DNA of 64,000 nucleotides from Brevibacillus reuszeri. Its GTDB lineage: Bacteria > Bacillota > Bacilli > Brevibacillales > Brevibacillaceae. The DNA lies in NCBI RefSeq assembly GCF_001187725.1, contig NZ_LGIQ01000011.1, positions 344,016-408,015 on the forward strand, read 5' to 3'. The notes below the pieces were generated by a model. The model ran no database searches. It was not told the origin of the DNA and worked only from the letters and a program-made list of their open reading frames with translations. Shown in pieces: positions 27,491-36,932 of the stretch. How positions within the stretch are numbered: the first letter of the stretch is position 1; the number at the start of each line of letters is the position of its first letter. Position numbers and translations under genes: made by a program.

Positions 27491-28015
27491 ATGAACAGCC
27501 AACTGTTTAGCGACCGCCTGACACTCACAAAACTGGCTTCACATGATTGGGAACTCATCCGCTCTATCTACACCAACCCGGCACTCATGAATCACATCGG
27601 ATCAACGATGAGCGAGGATGCCATTCGCCGCAACTTTGACAAGGAGCTCGCTCCCTGGAGCCTGGAATCTACCCATTGGCTCACCTGGATCATCCGTGAA
27701 ACAGCTTCTGATAACGAAGTTGGCTTAATCAGCATCTGTACCCGCAATCGAGAAAAACTCACTGCGGAAATTGGCTTTATTTTGCTGGAAGCATCCCAAG
27801 GGAAGGGGTATGCAACGGAAGCAATTAAACGAGTCATTCATTTCGCCATCGATACACACGGATTCCATAGATTCACCGCTGTTTGTTCCGAGGAGCATAT
27901 CGCGTCACGCCGTGTATTGGAAAAGGCCGGGATGACCCTCGATGAGATTGCTTCCGAGTGCACTGAAATCAATGGCAGGCTAGTGAATGACTGTTTTTAT
28001 TCGTTGGAGAGATGA
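27491..28015 (+). CDS. GNAT-family N-acetyltransferase, RimJ/RimL type
   Basis: A 174-aa enzyme starting with the RimJ/L-like pattern FSDRLTLTKL, with the acetyl-CoA loop LEASQGKGYATEAIK and the late motif ASRRVLEKAGM. AAAGGAG precedes ATG 27491. Substrate unknown. Confidence 0.85.
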   Translation: MNSQLFSDRLTLTKLASHDWELIRSIYTNPALMNHIGSTMSEDAIRRNFDKELAPWSLESTHWLTWIIRETASDNEVGLISICTRNREKLTAEIGFILLEASQGKGYATEAIKRVIHFAIDTHGFHRFTAVCSEEHIASRRVLEKAGMTLDEIASECTEINGRLVNDCFYSLER

Positions 28016-28038
28016 GCGTTGTTAGTCCTCTCAATCTT

Positions 28039-28725
28039 CTATTCAAAGAGGTACGGCGCAGCTATTTCCTCAATGCATTCAGGCATGTCATTTTTAGGAC
28101 TGCCGACAATAGAGGGTACGGGATAGGCTCTCATCTTTTCTGAATCATATGGAACAAGCAAAGATTGCAAGCGATCTGCATCAAAGCTTTGACGATCCAG
28201 CCAGATCGCTTCGTCTTGTTTTTGCAAAATGACCGGCATTCTGTCATGGATATCCGTGACAATCTGATTGGGCTTTGTCGTGATGATCGTGCACGTATGC
28301 AGCTTTTCCCCTGCCGGATTTGTCCACGTATCGAACAAGCCCGCGAAGGCAAAAGGCTCCCCTGTCTTCATCATGATCCGCATCGGCTGTTTCTCACTTC
28401 CTACCTTTCTCCACTCATAAAAACCATCTGCCGGGATGATGCATCGCTTGCGAACAAACAATTGTTTAAAGGCAGGCTTCTCCTGAATCGTTTCAGACTT
28501 GGCATTGATCAGCTTATAGGCGCTTTTCTCATCTTTCGCCCAGTAAGGAACAAGTCCCCATTTTAGTCGTCCCAGCCGCCGCTGACCCCGATCCTCAATG
28601 ATGGCAGGAATAAGCTGCCCCGGGGCAATGTTGTATTGTTTTTTCCACTCGTACGGAACCTCTTCTACTTCAAACCTTTCTATGAGCTCGTCGGAATCAA
28701 AAACGATCGTAAAGCGTCCACACAT
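28039..28725 (-). CDS. SRAP-domain protein (YedK/HMCES family)
   Basis: A 228-aa protein beginning MCGRF. Cys2, exposed after Met removal, is the residue that crosslinks covalently to abasic sites in single-stranded DNA. Conserved family segments NAKSET, FYEW and HDRMPVIL are present. It shields abasic sites during replication. ATG 28725 is fixed by the need for Cys2 and by GAGGTGAGAG upstream; longer forms are not credible. Confidence 0.93.
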   Translation of the reverse strand: MCGRFTIVFDSDELIERFEVEEVPYEWKKQYNIAPGQLIPAIIEDRGQRRLGRLKWGLVPYWAKDEKSAYKLINAKSETIQEKPAFKQLFVRKRCIIPADGFYEWRKVGSEKQPMRIMMKTGEPFAFAGLFDTWTNPAGEKLHTCTIITTKPNQIVTDIHDRMPVILQKQDEAIWLDRQSFDADRLQSLLVPYDSEKMRAYPVPSIVGSPKNDMPECIEEIAAPYLFE

Positions 28726-28920
28726 TGCTCTCACCTCAACTGTTTTCCCACTGAAAATGAAAAAGTCCCCCACTATTTCGTGAGGGTTGAAAAAGGTTGT
28801 TAACAGTGTATGAGAGCTAGTATGCCCGAATATTCCTACTTACTTACGTGCTTTGCGAAAAAAGTCTGGCGATTTTCCAATCTGTTCCATGAGACATTGC
28901 ACCAACAGATTACCCCTATT

Positions 28921-29214
28921 TCAGTTCTTGAACGATAATCCCGCTTCCTGCAAAACAGCTCTGAGCTTCGGTAAAGACGCTGGTCCCATACCATGATATT
29001 GCAGAATTTCTTTTTCACTATAAGTAGAGAGCTGCTCCAAGGTAATGATTCCATTGTGTTCCAACGCTCGTCTGGCAGGTGCCGAAAGAAGGGACAGAAA
29101 CCCACTACCAGGCTTACGTTCTTGCTCGCAGATCGGGCAGGTAGGACAATCGCTGCTTTTCAAATATTCGTGTCCTTTGCTACAAGTTCTTCTTTCTTTA
29201 TTCGAGGCTGCCAT
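28921..29214 (-). CDS. Zinc-ribbon/helix-hairpin-helix protein, RNA polymerase alpha-CTD-like
   Basis: A 97-aa protein with an N-terminal Cys/His cluster (CSKGHEY, CPTCPIC) that looks zinc-binding, then a helix-hairpin-helix fold like the alpha-subunit C-terminal domain (SAPARRALEHNGIITLEQL, HGMGPASLPKLR). It may bind DNA or polymerase; the role is not established. ATG 29214 fits the AAAGGA ribosome site better than the ATG 12 bases upstream. Confidence 0.7.
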   Translation of the reverse strand: MAASNKERRTCSKGHEYLKSSDCPTCPICEQERKPGSGFLSLLSAPARRALEHNGIITLEQLSTYSEKEILQYHGMGPASLPKLRAVLQEAGLSFKN

Positions 29215-29273
29215 ATGGAACCACATCCTTTCTTCGCGCTTTTCCCCTCCATTATATCCAGGATTTAGACTTA

Positions 29274-30116
29274 TTACTTACTCTCACCGCATCCTCCTAA
29301 AAACGGCACACATAATGCTGTATCAGGACAAAAATCCGGGTTCTCTTCACACAAGGCGCTTGTAAAATCCGGATTTTGCTTGCTCAAGTACTTAAAATAG
29401 CAAACAATCTCGTGATTTCGTGCGGCTACGCTGTTCAACTGGAATGACAATAAATATTTGGTACGAACATGCTGATAGAATAATCCCAGCTTTGTAAAAG
29501 GAGGCGGATACGCTTTAGCAGGTAAAGTAGGAATGATATCATGCACATTTGCAATTCGAACGCTTTTCTTTACCGTTTCGTCGAATCGGGAAGCAAATAC
29601 AGGGCTTCCAACACGAGGGCTGCCATACGTATAGACGAAAGGCTTTTTAAACTTCGTATTCACTGCAATATCAAAAGCAGCTAGTACTGCGAGTCCTCCA
29701 CCCAGGCTGTGTCCGGCGATAAAGATTCTTTTCGATTTGGATAGCTGGTTTAAAGCAGTGATCAGCTCATTTCTGGCCGATTGATAAATGCACGTAAACC
29801 CTCGATGAGTTTTTCCACTATTTTTGACAAAAGGATACCGCACCTGAAATAAATCCTGGTCCGACTCATTATCCTGAAATGTTCGGGTTCCTCGAAAAGC
29901 TACGACGATCTTATCATGCGACTCCGCGATAAAACCGAATACCTCCAGCTCCGGCTCCTCTACCCCAGCACATGCTCGTATGATATGTCGAAGGCTGTAC
30001 CCCACTGGCAAAGCAAGCGATTCCGTTTCAAACAGCTGGTATGACTGATAGATCATGGCTGAAAGCAATATCGCGTCTTCGCTCTTAAAAATCCGATCTA
30101 CGCTTGATCCTTCCAT
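29274..30116 (-). CDS. Lipase, class 3 alpha/beta hydrolase
   Basis: A 280-aa lipase-3 family protein. The nucleophile elbow is GHSLGGG (Ser137), the oxyanion region VVAFRGT precedes it, the Asp is likely in NVHDIIP, and a late His in RNHEIV. No signal peptide is evident. The C-terminus has four cysteines (CEENPDFCPDTALCVP...GGC). GGGGGAGG precedes ATG 30116. It is the downstream member of a tandem pair with a catalytically impaired paralogue. Confidence 0.85.
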   Translation of the reverse strand: MEGSSVDRIFKSEDAILLSAMIYQSYQLFETESLALPVGYSLRHIIRACAGVEEPELEVFGFIAESHDKIVVAFRGTRTFQDNESDQDLFQVRYPFVKNSGKTHRGFTCIYQSARNELITALNQLSKSKRIFIAGHSLGGGLAVLAAFDIAVNTKFKKPFVYTYGSPRVGSPVFASRFDETVKKSVRIANVHDIIPTLPAKAYPPPFTKLGLFYQHVRTKYLLSFQLNSVAARNHEIVCYFKYLSKQNPDFTSALCEENPDFCPDTALCVPFLGGCGESK

Positions 30117-30135
30117 ATTGGCCTCCCCCTTATCC

Positions 30136-30981
30136 TCAAGCCTTCGGATACTTGCATCCACCTTGAAAGGGGAAGCACATTTCCGTATCAGGACAAAAGC
30201 CCGGATTTTCAGCGCATAACACTTGTGAGAAATCTGGGTCTAATTGACTGAGACTTTTAAAATAGCAGGAAATGGCATTGTTTCGGGGCGTGTTGTTTAG
30301 TTGAAAAGCGATCGAGTACTTGGTGTTTATATGCTCATACGCAATTCCCTTCTCCGTAAAAGGAGGCGGATATTTTTTATCTGGAAACGTCGGAAATGGA
30401 TCATGAATATTTACAATGCGGAAACTATTTTTTGCCAACTGATTGAACCTGTGGGCAAAAACAGGGTCTCCAATCCGTGGGCTGCCATACGTAAAGATAA
30501 ACGGCTCTTCAAACTTTGTATTTACCGCAATATCTAAAGCAGCTAATGTTGCCAAAGCTCCACCGTAGTTGTCGCCAGTAATAAACAGCTTTTTCGAAGC
30601 AGATAGATGGCTCAATTTTCTAAGCAGTTCATTTCTTGTTGATTGATAAAGACAGGTAAATCCACGAGAGGTTTTGCCCCCATCCGGCACAAAAGGATAG
30701 GATACTTGGAGAATGTCATAGGCTGCCAACAGGTCCGCTGGATAAGCCGCGTAGCCTCTAAAAGCGATGATGATTTGATCTTTTGACTCCGCTATGAATC
30801 CATACACATTTTCCGTAGGATTCTCTACGTTCGCAAAGGCACGGATGATTGATCGAAGTCTAAACCCCTTTGGCAGAATTAGTTTTCCTTCAAAATAGAG
30901 GAGATACGTCTGATAACACATGGCCGCCAGAAATATGGCTGATCTGCTATGAAGCCCGTTCATTTTGTCCGAGAAAACCAT
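30136..30981 (-). CDS. Lipase class 3 paralogue lacking the catalytic serine
   Basis: A 281-aa protein colinear with its neighbour at 29274-30116, including the Cys-rich tail, but the nucleophile elbow GHSLGG is replaced by GDNYGG, so the serine is Asn138, and FRGT is changed to FRGY. It is therefore unlikely to hydrolyse esters. The frame is otherwise intact, which argues for a retained non-catalytic role rather than simple decay. ATG 30981 has AAAGGA upstream. Confidence 0.75.
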   Translation of the reverse strand: MVFSDKMNGLHSRSAIFLAAMCYQTYLLYFEGKLILPKGFRLRSIIRAFANVENPTENVYGFIAESKDQIIIAFRGYAAYPADLLAAYDILQVSYPFVPDGGKTSRGFTCLYQSTRNELLRKLSHLSASKKLFITGDNYGGALATLAALDIAVNTKFEEPFIFTYGSPRIGDPVFAHRFNQLAKNSFRIVNIHDPFPTFPDKKYPPPFTEKGIAYEHINTKYSIAFQLNNTPRNNAISCYFKSLSQLDPDFSQVLCAENPGFCPDTEMCFPFQGGCKYPKA

Positions 30982-31181
30982 GCATACAATTCCTTTCCGA
31001 GCTGGAATAAACGGAATGTGGACCCTTTTCTTTTGGGCAAGTACCGTCAAAAAACGCCCATTATGAGCCTATTCCTCGGATAACAAACACGTGCCAGTAC
31101 AGCGGAAAAAGCCACTATCTCTGGATAGATCCCTTTTGAAGACGGTAATACTAATGAAAACTTCCATATGGAGGAAATTCG

Positions 31182-31894
31182 ATGGGGACCGATTTTCACT
31201 TCCTTGAAATCACAGTGAAAACACTTTGTGGGTTTGTGGTAATCTTGCTGCTGACAAGAATGCTTGGCAAAAAGCAGCTCAGCAACGTCACTTTCTTTAC
31301 CTACGTAACCGGAATTACCATTGGGTCCCTTACAGCCTCTATGGTGATTGAACCAGATACCAATTTTTTCGAAGGACTTGTTTCGCTTGCTTTATGGGCG
31401 ATCTTAACTGTGCTTGTAGAATTTTTGAGTCTGAAATCGAGTAAGGCTAGAGTTTTACTGGACGGTCAACCAACCCTTGTTATAAAAAAAGGAGAAATAT
31501 TAGAAGAAGCTTTAGCTCAATGCAGACTGAATATGGATGACTTGAGCATGATGCTGCGGAAAGAAGACGTTTTTTCAATCAAAGATGTTGCTTACGCGAT
31601 TCTTGAGCCAAATGGACAGTTAAGTGTGATGAAAAAAAAGGTGCCGAAAGTGTATCACGGGACGACTTGCACATTCAAAAACCAGCAACAAATGTTTTTC
31701 CCTCAGAGCTTATCGTGGATAGCAACATTGTTGAGAAAAATCTGAAGGAGTTTGGCTTGACCAAGGAATGGCTTTTCCAAGAGCTCGAAAAGCATGGTGT
31801 ATATTCGTTACATGAAGTTTTTTATGCTGAACTCCAGGAAGATGGTTCATTGCTTGTTGATAAAAAGGGGAACTCTCGAGAGTATCATCATTAA
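31182..31894 (+). pseudogene. DUF421 (YetF/YdfR-type) membrane protein gene, frameshifted
   Basis: The first frame (31182-31745) encodes a three-helix N-terminus and the DUF421 cytoplasmic domain up to about KVYHGTTCTF, then runs into unrelated residues and a stop. The family continuation (PATNVFPSELIVDSNIVEKNLKEFGLTKEWL) is in another frame and ends at 31894. The switch falls at an A-run near 31674-31679, so a one-base indel, or a sequencing error there, explains it. B. subtilis relatives are spore or envelope membrane proteins of unclear function. Confidence 0.8.
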
Positions 31895-32367
31895 TTAGAT
31901 TTTGTCTTGTGTTTAGCCAACAGTACTTCCCACTCTTCGAAGGACATTTTATTTGTAAGATGTCTGAGATCATCAGGCACTTCCACTGCGCACATCAATT
32001 CCAAGCTGTTTCCATCTGGATCGTTAAAATACACGGACGCGTTCCCTTGATGAGGGCGAATAAATGGAGCAGCCGAGTCTCTTCTGCCAAAGGGAACTGC
32101 CTGTACTTGAATCGATTCCAACCATTGCAGGGATCGCTTCAAATCGTCATAGGTTACCTGAAAGGCAATATGTCGCAAGGAAGGATGGTAAGGGGTCTCA
32201 TGCTCTTTTCCTTCCCATATACCCAGCCAGCTCTTTCCTTCCTCCATCCAAAAGAAAGCAGTCTCATCATCTCTCCAGGCAAATTTTAACCCAAGCCTTT
32301 GATAAAACTCGATTGAAGCCTCCAAATTTTTAACAGGTAAATGAGCCTCGTACAAGCCTCTGATCAT
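31891..32367 (-). CDS. VOC-family (glyoxalase/bleomycin-resistance) protein
   Basis: A 158-aa protein with two VOC beta-alpha-beta-beta-beta units: AHLPVKNLEASIEFYQRLG early, LRHIAFQV in the middle and VYFNDPDGNSLELM late. Candidate metal ligands are His9, His in LRHIAF and Glu in LELM. GAGAGGCGAG precedes ATG 32367. It overlaps the convergent DUF421 gene by four bases. Substrate unknown. Confidence 0.85.
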   Translation of the reverse strand: MIRGLYEAHLPVKNLEASIEFYQRLGLKFAWRDDETAFFWMEEGKSWLGIWEGKEHETPYHPSLRHIAFQVTYDDLKRSLQWLESIQVQAVPFGRRDSAAPFIRPHQGNASVYFNDPDGNSLELMCAVEVPDDLRHLTNKMSFEEWEVLLAKHKTKSN

Positions 32368-32396
32368 CTGGTCTCGCCTCTCTTCTTTGTATATTT

Positions 32397-32440
32397 AATA
32401 AACTTATTTATATAATAAGTTTATTTTTGTATTTTGTAAA
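32397..32440 (-). promoter_or_regulatory. Promoter of the VOC gene with a perfect 12-bp inverted repeat
   Basis: -35 TTTACA (32435-32440) and -10 TATTAT (32412-32417), 17 bases apart on the minus strand. The -10 is covered by AATAAACTTATT-TATAT-AATAAGTTTATT (32397-32425), a perfect inverted repeat and likely repressor operator. The 15-mer ATATAATAAGTTTAT recurs at 36435-36449 over another -10 box. Confidence 0.65.
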
Positions 32441-32551
32441 TATTGGATTTTCCCTTTGTATGCCTTTACGATTTCATGATCCGAAAGTACTTTCTATTCG
32501 GAATTTTGTTATAATAAATGGAAGATACTTGAATTTGCAGGAGGGGTCTTA

Positions 32552-33055
32552 ATGGATCACTATGAAGAGAACTTATCGAAAACCAGAGAACAGCTACTAC
32601 TTGAAATTTCCTCTGTACGTGCTGAGGATTTCAATCGGCGACTTGAACAGGATAAGTGGAGCATTGCACAGGTCTGTCATCACTTGGTCATTATCGACAC
32701 GTTGTTCGCAAAAGCAATCGTGCATGGGCTCAAGCGAATGAATCCAACCAACACAGAATTTGTTCCCATTGAATTTGTGGCAGACCGATCCAATAAGATC
32801 CAGGCACCTGAAATAACAGAGCCAAGCTCCGAGCCTTTTCAAGTCCAGCAAATCATTCAAATGCTCCATGACTCCAGGCAAAATTTTTTGGATGTCTTGA
32901 GTAAAGTAGAAGACAGAGCGATTTTGAAAACAGTAGCGGTAACGCACCCAGTTTTAGGTCACCTTCCTTTAGATCAATGGGTGGAGCTGTTGTATGTACA
33001 TGAACAGCGACATATCGAACAAATCCAAGAGCTGAAGGCACGCTGCGTCATTTGA
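32552..33055 (+). CDS. DinB-family protein
   Basis: A 167-aa four-helix-bundle DinB/DUF664-type protein. Probable metal-binding histidines lie in VCHHLV and YVHEQRHIEQI. Such proteins are thiol-dependent transferases or DNA-damage-inducible proteins of unclear activity. AGGAGG precedes ATG 32552, with a TATAAT at 32510-32515. Confidence 0.8.
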   Translation: MDHYEENLSKTREQLLLEISSVRAEDFNRRLEQDKWSIAQVCHHLVIIDTLFAKAIVHGLKRMNPTNTEFVPIEFVADRSNKIQAPEITEPSSEPFQVQQIIQMLHDSRQNFLDVLSKVEDRAILKTVAVTHPVLGHLPLDQWVELLYVHEQRHIEQIQELKARCVI

Positions 33056-33063
33056 AAGAAAAA

Positions 33064-33086
33064 ACCCCCAGGAATTCTCCCAGGGG
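33064..33086 (-). terminator. Terminator downstream of the cupin segment
   Basis: CCCC.GGGA and UUCC.GGGG pair on the minus strand with one U-U mismatch and are followed by TTTTTTC. Convergent with the DinB gene. Confidence 0.6.
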
Positions 33087-33173
33087 TAGTCGATTCAATC
33101 GTGATTTAAGGAATTGCTGCAACAAAATGCCGAACCGCTCCTAGATCCAACTATCATTGGCTGCTGTTAATTT

Positions 33174-33482
33174 CTACTCTTTCGGCTCCACTATCATGAT
33201 ATGGCATTCCTTTTCGGCGAAGGGCTTTTGAACGGCTTCCCCTGGGACAATAAATATCTCCCCCTTGGAAATTTTCACCTGACCATCACGAAAATCTATG
33301 AACATCTCGCCTTCTAGCACCATAAATATCTTATCGGCACCTTGATGCTCGTGCCATTCAAAATCCCCGGCAATCTTAACAATCTTTATTTGATAGTCAT
33401 TTATTTCACCAATGACTTTTGGAGACCAGAGATCGTTGAATTTAGATAGCTGCTCATTCAGATTAATCGCTTGGTAATTTAT
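33174..33482 (-). pseudogene. Cupin-domain gene with ATA in place of the start codon
   Basis: A 102-codon open segment reading INYQAINLNEQLSKFNDLW..., closely resembling cupins that begin MNYQAI. A strong AAGGAGGG sits eight bases before ATA (33480-33482), exactly where ATG is expected. Cupin motif 1 (FEWHEHQGADKIFMVLEGEM) is intact, but the usual His of motif 2 is Gln (AVQKPF). This is either initiation at ATA or a gene inactivated by a start mutation; surrounding decay favours the latter. Confidence 0.65.
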
Positions 33483-33500
33483 ATGAATCCCTCCTTATTT

Positions 33501-34019
33501 TTAGGGCTTGCGCAAGGCACCTGTTATATTTTGCAAAGCGTATTCAATCGCTAATGGGCCACCAGTAATAGCGGAACTATCCATTAAATAGACGTGGCCT
33601 TTCTTCACGGCATTCAGATTATTCCAGACATTACTTTGATTTATAGAAAGAATCTTCTCGATACTAGGAGACACTTTATCTCCCAATTCTTCAGCAGAAT
33701 CCAGCTTTCCTTTTAAATAAGATAAAGAGGACAGATACTCTTTTTCAGTAGAAGCAGCAGGTGGTTCCCCTAATGCAACTAATATTTCAGGATAAAAGTA
33801 CCAGAGTGCGGCCAATTTTTCCGGTTTTTTCTCGATCACAATTTCTTTCCCTAATGAATCCTTAAATGTTCTTGGCCAACCAGGTGCCTCTACATTCCCT
33901 TCTGGTGTAGATGCACGTTCTGTAGTTGTGCCTTTATTTTCAGCAGGTGTTCCATTACAACCTGCTAGAATGCCTGCTAATAATAGCATGGAGATTAGCA
34001 AGCCTTTCATCTTTTGCAT
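33501..34019 (-). pseudogene. Siderophore-binding ABC lipoprotein with an internal deletion
   Basis: A 172-aa remnant of a FeuA/FhuD-type binding lipoprotein, which is normally about 310-330 aa. The signal peptide and lipobox (LAGC, Cys21) are intact and the C-terminal lobe end (NNLNAVKKGHVYLMDSSAITGGPLAIEYAL) is recognisable, but roughly 130-140 residues between EKILSINQSN and VWNNLNAV are missing in frame. Binding is unlikely. GGAGGAATT precedes ATG 34019. It is next to an AraC regulator of the type that controls siderophore uptake. Confidence 0.7.
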
Positions 34020-34105
34020 AGGCAATTCCTCCGACATGATGATTTCTTTGGCTTGCCATTAGTATAGTAAAGCCATTTTTTGAAGAGAATGGATGCCTGT
34101 TGAAA

Positions 34106-34936
34106 TTAGCATGGATTATTGATGAACTTCTCTCGATACTCAGTCGGAGAAATGCCTAATTGTTTCTTGAACACTCTACTAAAATAAAAGGGATCTGCAA
34201 TTCCAACCGTTTGCGCAATTTGCTGTACGGGCACATCACTTGTGAATAGCATTTCTTGCGCCCTGTTGATCCGATATTTTAATAAATATTCTGCTGGTCC
34301 CATACCTGCATGTCTTCTGAATACATAAGAAAGTCGATTTCGATTCACGTCATATTGCTCTGCAAGCGATGCTATTGTAAGACTTTGATCATAGTATTCA
34401 TGAATATAATGAGAGACTCGCTCGAACAAAGCATGTGATTCACTGCTATTTTGCCTACTCGCAACACATACTAAGGCTTCATTCAGTACATCTCGAAACA
34501 GCATTTCGGTCTGAAACTTCGAAAGGCCTCCAGGCTGATTATAGACATGCCAAAGACGCATGATTAATTCAATCAGACGAGGGGATTGTCCTGTTAATAA
34601 TTCAAAATGCTGATGAGAAAAGCTAGACTCTTCCAGTTCTGCGTTGCATATCCGATATTGGACAAGAATATATTCCCAGTTGGTTTTACCAAACATTTTT
34701 TGAGCCAGAGTCATTTTTGCACCGCCATGTACCACTTTTCCTGGGGAAAAAATATACGGCGTACCGTTAAATTGAAATTGCACCTTCCCTGTAGGTGGAA
34801 ACACAAATCCAGGAAAAGAATCTGTATAGTCAGCGTGAGGCACTCCAGGATTTCTGGCATATCGATATACTCCTTCTACTTGAAAAGGAATGTGTGCGAA
34901 ATGTTCTGCTAACTGATTAACGTCGATTTTCACCAT
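34106..34936 (-). CDS. AraC-family transcriptional regulator
   Basis: A 276-aa protein with an N-terminal cupin-like sensor (about 1-150) and a C-terminal AraC double helix-turn-helix (about 175-272; IASLAEQYDVNRNRLSYVFRR and the canonical FYFSRVFKKQLGISPTEYR). Its neighbour encodes a damaged siderophore-binding protein, so the original job was probably iron-uptake control as for B. subtilis Btr-like regulators, without the fused binding domain. Confidence 0.85.
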   Translation of the reverse strand: MVKIDVNQLAEHFAHIPFQVEGVYRYARNPGVPHADYTDSFPGFVFPPTGKVQFQFNGTPYIFSPGKVVHGGAKMTLAQKMFGKTNWEYILVQYRICNAELEESSFSHQHFELLTGQSPRLIELIMRLWHVYNQPGGLSKFQTEMLFRDVLNEALVCVASRQNSSESHALFERVSHYIHEYYDQSLTIASLAEQYDVNRNRLSYVFRRHAGMGPAEYLLKYRINRAQEMLFTSDVPVQQIAQTVGIADPFYFSRVFKKQLGISPTEYREKFINNPC

Positions 34937-35080
34937 GTATGCCTCGCTTCAATCATAGTTTGCCGGTATGTCACTTATGGTAAAATTCCACAATTTCTCC
35001 TCCATTGTAATACAAAAGGAGTACAGGATTCATGTTCTCCTGCACTCCTTTTATGTTTACCATTCTTGTATTTCCTGTAC

Positions 35081-36411
35081 TTACTTCCCGGCTACTACTG
35101 TTTCTACAGGAGTTTCCCGATGAATCAGCAACGCCGATACAATGCCTATTTGCGTGCGAAGTGATTCTAGCGTGACATCTGTTAATGGATAACCATCCAC
35201 GAAGACTGCTCCTTTTTGCACATCATACAGACGGGCAATCAAATGGGCGATGGTGGACTTCCCGGAACCAGACGAGCCAACCAGTGCGGTAACTTGTTTG
35301 GGCTCTATGCGCAAATAAAAATTTTGCAGGACTGGCACGCCTTTTTCATATGCGAAATCAACATTGTCAAAGAGAACATCTCCTTGCAAAGGTGGTAAGT
35401 TGATTGCTCTCTTTTTGTTCCGAACCACTGGCACTGTCTCCAACACTTCATGGATTCGTTCATACGCCGCAGAAGCTTGTTGAATTTTACTAACCATTCT
35501 ACTGAAGGAACGAATAGGACCCTGCAGTAAACGTAAGTATGCCAAGTAAGCGACAATGTCTCCTACCGTCATTTGATTCTGCATCGCCTGCCACGCACCA
35601 AAAAGCAGTACGAGCGTCATTCCAATGTAATTGATCCATTCAATAATCGGCGGGAAGGAAGCCGACAGCCGGGAAGCTTTCACTGTTGCAGCCCGATTGT
35701 TCTCGGTTAATCCAGCGAATCTATTTATTTCATCGTTCTCGCTGGCAGATGGTTTAATCCTCGAATCCCTGATAGCGAATCCTGTAAATGATTGCTTATT
35801 TCCGCAGAAGATTGACGTACTGTTCGATAGAGAGACTTGATTCGCCCAATGAAAAACCGCGAAGTAAAGAACAGAAAGGGAAATGTGCTCACTAGTAAAA
35901 GCGCCAATTGCCAGTCGACATAGAATAAATAAGCGCATATTGCAATAAACGTGAAGAAATCAGCCACAATCGATAACGTGTCAGCAGAAACCAAATCCTG
36001 CAACTGATTGACATCACTCGTCAATCTGGACATGAGATCGCCGGTACGGTTGCGATCGAAAAAGTTCAAATCCAGGTTCACGGTACGTCGGTACAGCTTA
36101 TTCCTCAGCTGTGAAATAGCTCCTTGGCTAACAATTGTCATCACAAAGCTGCTAATAAACCGAAACACCCCCAAAAGTAATGCTGCCCCTATGATCAATG
36201 CCCCTAGCTCAAACAATGCAGCAAATTGTTGATCGACAATAACCTGATCAATGACCACTTTCGTCCACTGCGGAATGATAAATTCAAGAGCTGAAATCAC
36301 TAAAATAGAGAGAGCTGCTATCAAAATAAACTTCCATTGCCCTCTTGCTTGAAAAAACACCTCCCTGAACATTTCCGAAAACAATAGATAACGTTGGGAA
36401 CCGGATTTCAT
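35081..36411 (-). pseudogene. ABC exporter (half-transporter) gene, frameshifted and truncated
   Basis: The first part (36411 to about 35750) encodes the membrane domain from MKSGSQRYLLFSEMF through NHLQDSLSGIRG, then shifts frame. The second frame (ending 35081) resumes at RIKPSASENDEINRFAGL and includes Walker A VGSSGSGKST, but stops soon after QIGIVS with no LSGGQ signature, Walker B or His switch. At least two lesions therefore exist and export activity is not expected. Confidence 0.8.
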
Positions 36412-36434
36412 CTCATCACCTGACTTTCTTTCAA

Positions 36435-36465
36435 ATATAATAAGTTTATCTAATTACTTTAACAA
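36435..36465 (-). promoter_or_regulatory. Promoter of the decayed ABC exporter gene with shared operator
   Basis: -35 TTGTTA (36460-36465) and -10 TATTAT (36437-36442), 17 bases apart. ATATAATAAGTTTAT (36435-36449) is identical to the sequence over the VOC gene -10 box 4 kb away, implying one regulator for both. A second palindrome, TTAGATTATCTAA, lies at about 36545-36557. Confidence 0.5.
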
Positions 36466-36603
36466 AAAAATGATCTTCCCACTGCCAACCTTTTTTCGAT
36501 GCTCCCATTCGTCGTTTTTTGCCATGACATCACCTTTGCACACTAATTAGATTATCTAACTAAAATTAGTTATTACTTATTTTTTCCTATATTGCAAGCC
36601 TGG

Positions 36604-36630
36604 AAAAACCCCAAGGAAGAATCCTTGGGG
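36604..36630 (-). terminator. Terminator of exon cassette 2
   Basis: CCCCAAGGA and its complement with a four-base loop, followed by TTTTT on the minus strand, nine bases after the cassette 2 stop codon. Confidence 0.9.
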
Positions 36631-36638
36631 CATTGAAT

Positions 36639-36932
36639 TTAAGGTGCTGGCGGCGGTGGAATTGTTCCTACGACATCAATTTCGTTCGAGTCGCCTGCCA
36701 GACTTCCACCTACTACAATCAATTTGTACTTTATGGTTCCTATAAATATCGCTGCAACAGAAACTGAAGTAGAATCAGCAGTTAGTGGAGCCGGAAATGG
36801 AACCCATGTACTACCATTGTCAACGGACTGCATTAACGTTACGGATGTTGCACCTACTGGCTTACTGAAGGTGAGTTTATAAATGAGCCCACCTTCTAGT
36901 GTAGCCGCTAAATCAGAAATCGGCGTTACGCT
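36639..36932 (-). CDS. Cassette 2: C-terminal exon for a fibronectin-like domain, no own start
   Basis: A 97-codon open segment from AGC (36930-36932) to TAA. It reads SVTPISDLAATLEGG... through TFSKPVGATSVTLMQSVDNG to a Pro-rich end IPPPPAP. The pattern suggests a fibronectin-III or Ig-like extracellular module. An in-frame TAA lies four codons before the AGC, and no start codon with a ribosome site exists at the beginning; an internal ATG at 36833 has none either. It therefore needs joining to an upstream coding exon. Confidence 0.7.
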   Translation of the reverse strand, partial: SVTPISDLAATLEGGLIYKLTFSKPVGATSVTLMQSVDNGSTWVPFPAPLTADSTSVSVAAIFIGTIKYKLIVVGGSLAGDSNEIDVVGTIPPPPAP

